Program-made: the position numbers and the translations under genes | Notes under the pieces: generated by a model | Databases searched by the model: none | Told to the model about the DNA's origin: nothing | Seen by the model: only the letters and a program-made list of their open reading frames with translations | Source of the DNA: Myxocyprinus asiaticus | Lineage: Eukaryota; Chordata; Actinopteri; Cypriniformes; Catostomidae | Reading direction: 5' to 3' | Assembly (NCBI RefSeq): GCF_019703515.2 | Contig: NC_059363.1 | Location: 1 to 64,000 of the forward strand | DNA length: 64,000 nt | Shown: piece by piece, positions 50,601 through 61,700 of the stretch | How positions within the stretch are numbered: the stretch's first letter is position 1 | Layout of the letters: each line of letters opens with the position of its first letter

Positions 50601-53600
50601 AATGTTTATGACGCACTTCTTGAAATGTTTTTGACGCACTTCTTGAAATGTTTCTGACGCACTTCTTGAAATGTTTCTGACGCACTTCTTGAAATGTTAC
50701 TGACGCACTTCTTGAAATGTTTCTGACGCACTTCTTGAAATGTTTCTGACGCACTTCTTGAAATGTTTTTGACGCACTTCTTGAATTGTTTTTGATGCAC
50801 TTATTGAATTGTTTTTGATGCACTTCTTGAAATGTTTCTGATAAACTTCTTGAAATGTTATTGGTGCACTTCTTGAAATGTTTCTGATAAACTTCTTGAA
50901 ATGTTATTGGTGCACTTCTTGAAATGTTTCTGATAAACTTCTTGAAATGTTTCTGATGCACTTCTTGAAATGTTTCTGATGCACTTCTTGAAATGTTGCT
51001 GATGCACTTCTTGAAATGTTTTTGATGCACTTCTTGAAATGTTTCTGATGCACTTCTTGAAATATTTTTGATGCACTTCTTGAAATGTTTCCGGTACACT
51101 TCTTGAAATGTTTCTGATGCACTTCTTGAAATGTTTTTGATGCACTTCTTGAATTGTTTTTAATGCACTTATTGAATTGTTTTTGATGCACTTCTTGAAA
51201 TGTTTCTGACGCACTTCTTGAAATGTTTCTGACGCACTTCTTGAAATGTTTCTGACGCACTTCTTGAAATGTTTCTGACGCACTTCTTGAAATGTTTTTG
51301 ACGCACTTCTTGAAATGTTTTTGATGCACTTCTTGAAATGTTTCTGATAAACTTCTTGAAATGTTTTTGATGCACTTCTTGAAATGTTTCTGATGCACTT
51401 CTTGAAATGTTTTTGATGCACTTCTTAAAATGTTTCTGATAAACTTCTTGAAATGTTTCTGATGCACTTCTTGAAATGTTTTTGATGCACTTCTTGAAAT
51501 GTTTTTGATGCACTTCTTGAAATGTTTCTGATAAACTTCTTGAAATGTTTTTGATGCACTTCTTGAATTGTTTTTAATGCACTTATTGAATTGATTTTGA
51601 TGCACTTCTTGAAATGTTTCTGACGCACTTCTTGAATTGTTTCTGATGCACTTCTTGAAATGTTTCTGATAAACTTCTTGAAATGTTTTTGACGCACTTC
51701 TTGAAATGTTTTTGACGCACTTCTTGAAATGTTTTTGACGCACTTCTTGAAATGTTTCTGACGCACTTCTTGAAATGTTTCTGACGCACTTCTTGAAATG
51801 TTACTGACGCACTTCTTGAAATGTTTCTGACGCACTTCTTGAAATGTTTCTGATAAACTTCTTGAAATGTTTTTGATGCACTTATTGAATTGTTTTTGAT
51901 GCACTTCTTAAAATGTTTCTGATAAACTTCTTGAAATGTTTCTGATGCACTTCTTGAAATGTTTTTGATGCACTTCTTGAAATGTTTTTGATGCACTTCT
52001 TGAAATTTTTCTGATAAACTTCTTGAAATGTTTTTGATGCACTTCTTGAAATGTTTTTGACGCACTTCTTGAAATGTTTTTGACGCACTTCTTGAAATGT
52101 TTCTGACGCACTTCTTGAAATGTTACTGACGCACTTCTTGAAATGTTACTGACGCACTTCTTGAAATGTTTCTGACGCACTTCTTGAATTGTTTTTGATG
52201 CACTTCTTGAAATGTTTCTGATAAACTTCTTGAAATGTTATTGGTGCACTTCTTGAAATGTTTCTGATAAACTTCTTGAAATGTTTCTGATGCACTTCTT
52301 GAAATGTTTTTGATGCACTTCTTGAAATGTTTTTGATGCACTTCTTGAAATGTTTCTGATAAACTTCTTGAAATGTTTTTGATGCACTTCTTGAATTGTT
52401 TTTAATGCACTTATTGAATTGTTTTTGATGCACTTCTTGAAATGTTTATGACGCACTTCTTGAATTGTTTCTGATGCACTTCTTGAAATGTTTCTGATAA
52501 ACTTCTTGAAATGTTTTTGACGCACTTCTTGAAATGTTTTTGACGCACTTCTTGAAATGTTTCTGACGCACTTCTTGAAATGTTTCTGACGCACTTCTTG
52601 AAATGTTACTGACGCACTTCTTGAAATGTTTCTGACGCACTTCTTGAAATGTTTCTGACGCACTTCTTGAAATGTTTTTGACGCACTTCTTGAATTGTTT
52701 TTGATAAACTTCTTGAAATGTTTCTGATAAACTTCTTGAAATGTTATTGGTGCACTTCTTGAAATGTTTCTGATAAACTTCTTGAAATGTTTTTGATGCA
52801 CTTCTTGAATTGTTTTTAATGCACTTATTGAATTGTTTTTGATGCACTTCTTGAAATGTTTCTGATGCACTTCTTGAAATGTTGCTGATGCACTTCTTGA
52901 AATGTTTTTGATGCACTTCTTGAAATGTTTCTGATGCACTTCTTGAAATATTTTTGATGCACTTCTTGAAATGTTTCCGGTACACTTCTTGAAATGTTTC
53001 TGATGCACTTCTTGAAATGTTTTTGATGCACTTCTTGAATTGTTTTTAATGCACTTATTGAATTGTTTTTGATGCACTTCTTGAAATGTTTCTGACGCAC
53101 TTCTTGAAATGTTTCTGACGCACTTCTTGAAATGTTTCTGACGCACTTCTTGAAATGTTTCTGACGCACTTCTTGAAATGTTTTTGACGCACTTCTTGAA
53201 ATGTTTCTGATAAACTTCTTGAAATGTTTTTGATGCACTTATTGAATTGTTTCTGATAAACTTCTTGAAATGTTTTTGATGCACTTATTGAATTGTTTTT
53301 GATGCACTTCTTAAAATGTTTCTGATAAACTTCTTGAAATGTTTTTGATGCACTTCTTGAAATGTTTCTGATAAACTTCTTGAAATGTTTTTGATGCACT
53401 TATTGAATTGTTTTTGACGCACTTCTTGAAATGTTTTTGATGCACTTCTTGAAATGTTTCTGATAAACTTCTTGAAATGTTTTTGATGCACTTATTGAAT
53501 TGTTTTTGATGCACTTCTTAAAATGTTTCTGATAAACTTCTTGAAATGTTTCTGATGCACTTCTTGAAATGTTTTTGATGCACTTCTTGAAATGTTTTTG

Positions 53601-56600
53601 ATGCACTTCTTGAAATGTTTCTGATAAACTTCTTGAAATGTTTTTGATGCACTTCTTGAATTGTTTTTAATGCACTTATTGAATTGATTTTGATGCACTT
53701 CTTGAAATGTTTCTGACGCACTTCTTGAATTGTTTCTGATGCACTTCTTGAAATGTTTCTGATAAACTTCTTGAAATGTTTTTGACGCACTTCTTGAAAT
53801 GTTTTTGACGCACTTCTTGAAATGTTTTTGACGCACTTCTTGAAATGTTACTGACGCACTTCTTGAAATGTTTCTGACGCACTTCTTGAAATGTTTCTGA
53901 CGCACTTCTTGAAATGTTTTTGACGCACTTCTTGAATTGTTTTTGATGCACTTATTGAATTGTTTTTGATGCACTTCTTGAAATGTTTCTGATAAACGTC
54001 TTGAAATGTTATTGGTGCACTTCTTGAAATGTTTCTGATAAACTTCTTGAAATGTTTTTGATGCACTTCTTGAATTGTTTTTAATGCACTTATTGAATTG
54101 TTTTTGATGCACTTCTTGAAATGTTTCTGATGCACTTCTTGAAATGTTTCTGATGCACTTCTTGAAATGTTGCTGATGCACTTCTTGAAATGTTTTTGAT
54201 GCACTTCTTGAAATGTTTCTGATGCACTTCTTGAAATGTTTTTGATGCACTTCTTGAAATGTTTCCGGTACACTTCTTGAAATGTTTCTGATGCACTTCT
54301 TGAAATGTTTCTGATGCACTTCTTGAATTGTTTTTGATGCACTTCTTGAAATGTTTCTGATGCACTTCTTGAATTGTTTTTGATGCACTTCTTGAAATGT
54401 TTCTGACGCACTTCTTGAATTGTTTTTGATGCACTTCTTGAAATGTTTCTGATAAACTTCTTGAAATGTTTCTGGTGCACTTCTTGAAATGTTTCTGATA
54501 AACTTCTTGAAATGTTTTTGATGCACTTCTTGAAATGTTTCTGATGCACTTCTTAAAATGTTTCTGATGCACTTCTTGAAATGTTTCTGATGCACTTCTT
54601 GAAATGTTTCTGACGCACTTCTTGAATTGTTTCTGACGCACTTCTTGAAATGTTTCTGACGCACTTCTTGAAATGTTTCTGATGCACTTCTTGAAATGTT
54701 TTTGATGCACTTCTTGAAATGTTTCTGATGCACTTCTTGAAATGTTTCTGATGCACTTCTTGAAATGTTTTTGATGCACTTCTTGAAATGTTTTTGATGC
54801 ACTTCTTGAAATGTTTCTGATGCACTTCTTGAAATGTTTTTGTAGCACTTATTGAATTGTTTTTAATGCACTTCTTAAAATGTTTCTGATAAACTTCTTG
54901 AAATGTTTTTGATGCACTTATTGAATTGTTTTTGATGCACTTCTTGAATTGTTTTTGATGCACTTCTTAAAATGTTTCTGATAAACTTCTTGAAATGTTT
55001 TTGATGCACTTATTGAATTGTTTTTGATGCACTTCTTGAAATGTTTCTGATAAACTTCTTGAAATGTTTCTGATGCACTTCTTGAAATGTTTTTGATGCA
55101 CTTCTTGAAATGTTTTTGATGCACTTCTTGAAATGTTTTTAATGCACTTATTGAATTGTTTTTGATGCACTTCTTGAAATGTTTTTGATGCACTTCTTGA
55201 ATTGTTTTTAATGCACTTATTGAATTGTTTTTGATGCACTTCTTGAAATGTTTCTGACGCACTTCTTGAATTGTTTCTGATGCACTTCTTGAAATGTTTC
55301 TGATAAACTTCTTGAAATGTTTCTGACGCACTTCTTGAAATGTTTCTGACGCACTTCTTGAAATGTTTCTGACGCACTTCTTGAAATGTTACTGACGCAC
55401 TTCTTGAAATGTTTCTGACGCACTTCTTGAAATGTTTCTGACGCACTTCTTGAATTGTTTTTGATGCACTTATTGAATTGTTTTTGATGCACTTCTTGAA
55501 ATGTTTCTGATAAACTTCTTGAAATGTTATTGGTGCACTTCTTGAAATGTTTCTGATAAACTTCTTGAAATGTTTTTGATGCACTTCTTGAATTGTTTTT
55601 AATGCACTTATTGAATTGTTTTTGATGCACTTCTTGAAATGTTTCTGATGCACTTCTTGAAATGTTTCTGATGCACTTCTTGAAATGTTGCTGATGCACT
55701 TCTTGAAATGTTTTTGATGCACTTCTTGAAATGTTTCTGATGCACTTCTTGAAATGTTTCTGATGCACTTCTTGAAATGTTTTTGATGCACTTCTTGAAA
55801 TGTTTCCGGTACACTTCTTGAAATGTTTCTGATGCACTTCTTGAAATGTTTTTGATGCACTTCTTGAATTGTTTTTAATGCACTTATTGAATTGTTTTTG
55901 ATGCACTTCTTGAAATGTTTCTGACGCACTTCTTGAAATGTTTCTGACGCACTTCTTGAAATGTTTCTGACGCACTTCTTGAAATGTTTCTGACGCACTT
56001 CTTGAAATGTTTTTGACGCACTTCTTGAAATGTTTTTGATGCACTTCTTGAAATGTTTCTGATAAACTTCTTGAAATGTTTTTGATGCACTTATTGAAAT
56101 GTTTTTGATGCACTTCTTGAAATGTTTTTGATGCACTTCTTAAAATGTTTTTGATGCACTTATTGAATTGTTTTTGATGCACTTCTTAAAATGTTTCTGA
56201 TAAACTTCTTGAAATGTTTCTGATGCACTTCTTGAAATGTTTTTGATGCACTTCTTGAAATGTTTTTGATGCACTTCTTGAAATGTTTCTGATAAACTTC
56301 TTGAAATGTTTTTGATGCACTTCTTGAATTGTTTTTAATGCACTTATTGAATTGATTTTGATGCACTTCTTGAAATGTTTCTGACGCACTTCTTGAATTG
56401 TTTCTGATGCACTTCTTGAAATGTTTCTGATAAACTTCTTGAAATGTTTTTGACGCACTTCTTGAAATGTTTTTGACGCACTTCTTGAAATGTTTTTGAC
56501 GCACTTCTTGAAATGTTTCTGACGCACTTCTTGAAATGTTTCTGACGCACTTCTTGAAATGTTACTGACGCACTTCTTGAAATGTTTCTGACGCACTTCT

Positions 56601-58700
56601 TGAAATGTTTCTGACGCACTTCTTGAATTGTTTTTGACGCACTTATTGAATTGTTTTTGATGCACTTATTGAATTGTTTTTGATGCACTTCTTGAAATGT
56701 TTCTGATAAACTTCTTGAAATGTTATTGGTGCACTTCTTGAAATGTTTCTGATAAACTTCTTGAAATGTTTTTGATGCACTTCTTGAATTGTTTTTAATG
56801 CACTTATTGAATTGTTTTTGATGCACTTCTTGAAATGTTTCTGATGCACTTCTTGAAATGTTTCTGATGCACTTCTTGAAATGTTGCTGATGCACTTCTT
56901 GAAATGTTTTTGATGCACTTCTTGAAATGTTTCTGATGCACTTCTTGAAATGTTTTTGATGCACTTCTTGAAATGTTTCCGGTACACTTCTTGAAATGTT
57001 TCTGATGCACTTCTTGAAATGTTTTTGATGCACTTCTTGAATTGTTTTTAATGCACTTATTGAATTGTTTTTGATGCACTTCTTGAAATGTTTCTGACGC
57101 ACTTCTTGAAATGTTTCTGACGCACTTCTTGAAATGTTTCTGACGCACTTCTTGAAATGTTTTTGACGCACTTCTTGAAATGTTTTTGATGCACTTCTTG
57201 AAATGTTTCTGATAAACTTCTTGAAATGTTATTGGTGCACTTCTTGAAATGTTTCTGATAAACTTCTTGAAATGTTTTTGATGCACTTCTTGAATTGTTT
57301 TTAATGCACTTATTGAATTGTTTTTGATGCACTTCTTGAAATGTTTCTGATGCACTTCTTGAAATGTTTCTGATGCACTTCTTGAAATGTTTCTGATGCA
57401 CTTCTTGAAATGTTTTTGATGCACTTCTTGAAATGTTTTTGATGCACTTCTTGAAATGTTTCTGATGCACTTCTTGAAATGTTTTTGATAGCACTTATTG
57501 AATTGTTTTTGATGCACTTCTTAAAATGTTTCTGATAAACTTCTTGAAATGTTTCTGATGCACTTCTTGAAATGTTTCTGATGCACTTCTTGAATTGTTT
57601 CTGATGCACTTCTTGAAATGTTTCTGATGCACTTCTTGAAATGTTTCTGATGCACTTCTTGAAATGTTTTTGATGCACTTCTTGAAATGTTTTTGATGCA
57701 CTTCTTGAAATGTTTCTGATGCACTTCTTGAAATGTTTTTGTAGCACTTATTGAATTGTTTTTGATGCACTTCTTAAAATGTTTCTGATAAACTTCTTGA
57801 AATGTTTTTGATGCACTTCTTGAATTGTTTTTAATGCACTTCTTAAAATGTTTCTGATAAACTTCTTGAAATGTTTTTGATGCACTTATTGAATTGTTTT
57901 TGATGCACTTATTGAAATGTTTTTGATGCACTTCTTGAAATGTTTCTGACGCACTTCTTGAAATGTTTCTGACGCACTTCTTGAAATGTTTCTGACGCAC
58001 TTCTTGAAATGTTTTTGACGCACTTCTTGAAATGTTTTTGATGCACTTCTTGAAATGTTTCTGATAAACTTCTTGAAATGTTTTTGATGCACTTATTGAA
58101 TTGTTTTTGATGCACTTCTTAAAATGTTTCTGATAAACTTCTTGAAATGTTTTTGATGCACTTCTTGAAATGTTTTTGATGCACTTCTTGAAATTTTTCT
58201 GATAAACTTCTTGAAATGTTTTTGATGCACTTCTTGAAATGTTTTTGACGCACTTCTTGAAATGTTTTTGACGCACTTCTTGAAATGTTTCTGACGCACT
58301 TCTTGAAATGTTACTGACGCACTTCTTGAAATGTTACTGACGCACTTCTTGAAATGTTTCTGACGCACTTCTTGAAATGTTTCTGACGCACTTCTTGAAA
58401 TGTTTTTGACGCACTTCTTGAATTGTTTTTGATGCACTTCTTGAAATGTTTCTGATAAACTTCTTGAAATGTTATTGGTGCACTTCTTGAAATGTTTCTG
58501 ATAAACTTCTTGAAATGTTTCTGATGCACTTCTTGAAATGTTTTTGATGCACTTCTTGAAATGTTTTTGATGCACTTCTTGAAATGTTTCTGATAAACTT
58601 CTTGAAATGTTTTTGATGCACTTCTTGAATTGTTTTTAATGCACTTATTGAATTGTTTTTGATGCACTTCTTGAAATGTTTATGACGCACTTCTTGAATT
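44700..58700. repeat. About 10-kb duplication within the satellite
   Basis: The rare TTTTTGTAGCACTTATTG monomer occurs near 44720, 47505 and 47757, and again near 54841, 57487 and 57740. Surrounding variant orders correspond (for example frames 47538-48293 and 57521-58276, 47903-48109 and 57886-58092). Offsets are 10120 bp on the left and 9982-9983 bp on the right, whole numbers of monomers apart from one inserted base at about 57488. Confidence 0.8.
49080..52450. repeat. 1840-bp higher-order tandem duplication in the satellite
   Basis: Blocks about 49080-50610 and 50920-52450 carry the same order of monomer variants; minus-strand frames such as 49585-50064 and 51425-51904, 49329-49673 and 51169-51513, and 50068-50340 and 51908-52180 translate identically. 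The offset is always 1840 bp (80 monomers). Confidence 0.9.
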
Positions 58701-61700
58701 GTTTCTGATGCACTTCTTGAAATGTTTCTGATAAACTTCTTGAAATGTTTTTGACGCACTTCTTGAAATGTTTTTGACGCACTTCTTGAAATGTTTCTGA
58801 CGCACTTCTTGAAATGTTTCTGACGCACTTCTTGAAATGTTTCTGACGCACTTCTTGAAATGTTTCTGACGCACTTCTTGAAATGTTTCTGACGCACTTC
58901 TTGAAATGTTTTTGACGCACTTCTTGAATTGTTTTTGATGCACTTATTGAATTGTTTTTGATGCACTTCTTGAAATGTTTCTGATAAACTTCTTGAAATG
59001 TTATTGGTGCACTTCTTGAAATGTTTCTGATAAACTTCTTGAAATGTTTTTGATGCACTTCTTGAATTGTTTTTAATGCACTTATTGAATTGTTTCTGAT
59101 GCACTTCTTGAAATGTTTCTGATGCACTTCTTGAAATGTTTCTGATGCACTTCTTGAAATGTTTTTGATGCACTTCTTGAAATGTTTCTGATGCACTTCT
59201 TGAAATATTTTTGATGCACTTCTTGAAATGTTTCCGGTACACTTCTTGAAATGTTTCTGATGCACTTCTTGAAATGTTTTTGATGCACTTCTTGAATTGT
59301 TTTTAATGCACTTATTGAATTGTTTTTGATGCACTTCTTGAAATGTTTCTGACGCACTTCTTGAAATGTTTCTGACGCACTTCTTGAAATGTTTCTGACG
59401 CACTTCTTGAAATGTTTCTGACGCACTTCTTGAAATGTTTTTGATGCACTTCTTGAAATGTTTTTGATGCACTTCTTGAAATGTTTCTGATAAACTTCTT
59501 GAAATGTTTTTGATGCACTTATTGAATTGTTTTTGATGCACTTCTTAAAATGTTTCTGATAAACTTCTTGAAATGTTTCTGATGCACTTCTTGAAATGTT
59601 TTTGATGCACTTCTTGAAATGTTTTTGATGCACTTCTTGAAATGTTTCTGATAAACTTCTTGAAATGTTTTTGATGCACTTCTTGAATTGTTTTTAATGC
59701 ACTTATTGAATTGATTTTGATGCACTTCTTGAAATGTTTCTGACGCACTTCTTGAATTGTTTCTGATGCACTTCTTGAAATGTTTCTGATAAACTTCTTG
59801 AAATGTTTTTGACGCACTTCTTGAAATGTTTTTGACGCACTTCTTGAAATGTTTCTGATGCACTTCTTGAAATGTTTCTGATGCACTTCTTGAAATGTTT
59901 CTGATAAACTTCTTGAAATGTTTTTGATGCACTTCTTGAAATGTTTTTGATGCACTTCTTGAAATGTTTCTGATAAACTTCTTGAAATGTTTTTGATGCA
60001 CTTCTTGAAATGTTTTTGATGCACTTCTTGAAATGTTTTTGATGCACTTCTTGAAATTTTTCTGATAAACTTCTTGAAATGTTTTTGATGCACTTCTTGA
60101 AATGTTTTTGACGCACTTCTTGAAATGTTTTTGACGCACTTCTTGAAATGTTTCTGACGCACTTCTTGAAATGTTACTGACGCACTTCTTGAAATGTTAC
60201 TGACGCACTTCTTGAAATGTTTCTGACGCACTTCTTGAAATGTTTCTGACGCACTTCTTGAATTGTTTTTGATGCACTTCTTGAAATGTTTCTGATAAAC
60301 TTCTTGAAATGTTATTGGTGCACTTCTTGAAATGTTTCTGATACACTTCTTGAAATGTTTCTGATGCACTTCTTGAAATGTTTTTGATGCACTTCTTGAA
60401 ATGTTTTTGATGCACTTCTTGAAATGTTTCTGATAAACTTCTTGAAATGTTTTTGATGCACTTCTTGAATTGTTTTTAATGCACTTATTGAATTGTTTTT
60501 GATGCACTTCTTGAAATGTTTATGACGCACTTCTTGAATTGTTTCTGATGCACTTCTTGAAATGTTTCTGATAAACTTCTTGAAATGTTTTTGACGCACT
60601 TCTTGAAATGTTTTTGACGCACTTCTTGAAATGTTTCTGACGCACTTCTTGAAATGTTTCTGACGCACTTCTTGAAATGTTTCTGACGCACTTCTTGAAA
60701 TGTTTCTGACGCACTTCTTGAAATGTTTTTGACGCACTTCTTGAATTGTTTTTGATAAACTTCTTGAAATGTTTCTGATAAACTTCTTGAAATGTTATTG
60801 GTGCACTTCTTGAAATGTTTCTGATAAACTTCTTGAAATGTTTTTGATGCACTTCTTGAATTGTTTTTAATGCACTTATTGAATTGTTTTTGATGCACTT
60901 CTTGAAATGTTTCTGATGCACTTCTTGAAATGTTGCTGATGCACTTCTTGAAATGTTTTTGATGCACTTCTTGAAATGTTTCTGATGCACTTCTTGAAAT
61001 GTTTTTGATGCACTTCTTGAAATGTTTCTGGTGCACTTCTTGAAATGTTTCTGATGCACTTCTTGAAATGTTTCTGATGCACTTCTTGAAATGTTTTTGA
61101 TGCACTTCTTGAAATGTTTCTGATGCACTTCTTGAAATGTTTCTGATGCACTTCTTGAAATGTTTCTGATGCACTTCTTGAAATGTTTCTGATGCACTTC
61201 TTGAATTGTTTCTGATGCACTTCTTGAAATGTTTCTGATGCACTTCTTGAAATGTTTTTGATGCACTTCTTGAAATGTTTCTGATGCACTTCTTGAAATG
61301 TTTTTGATGCACTTCTTGAAATGTTTTTGATGCACTTCTTGAAATGTTTCTGATAAACTTCTTGAAATGTTTCTGATGCACTTCTTGAAATGTTTCTGAT
61401 GCACTTCTTGAAATGTTTCTGATGCACTTCTTGAAATGTTTTTGATGCACTTCTTGAAATGTTTTTGATGCACTTCTTGAAATGTTTCTGATAAACTTCT
61501 TGAAATGTTTTTGATGCACTTCTTGAAATGTTTCTGATGCACTTCTTGAAATGTTTTTGATGCACTTCTTGAAATGTTTCTGATGCACTTCTTGAAATGT
61601 TTTTGATGCACTTCTTGAAATGTTTCTGATGCACTTCTTGAAATGTTTCTGATGCACTTCTTGAAATGTTTCTGATGCACTTCTTGAAATGTTTTTGATG

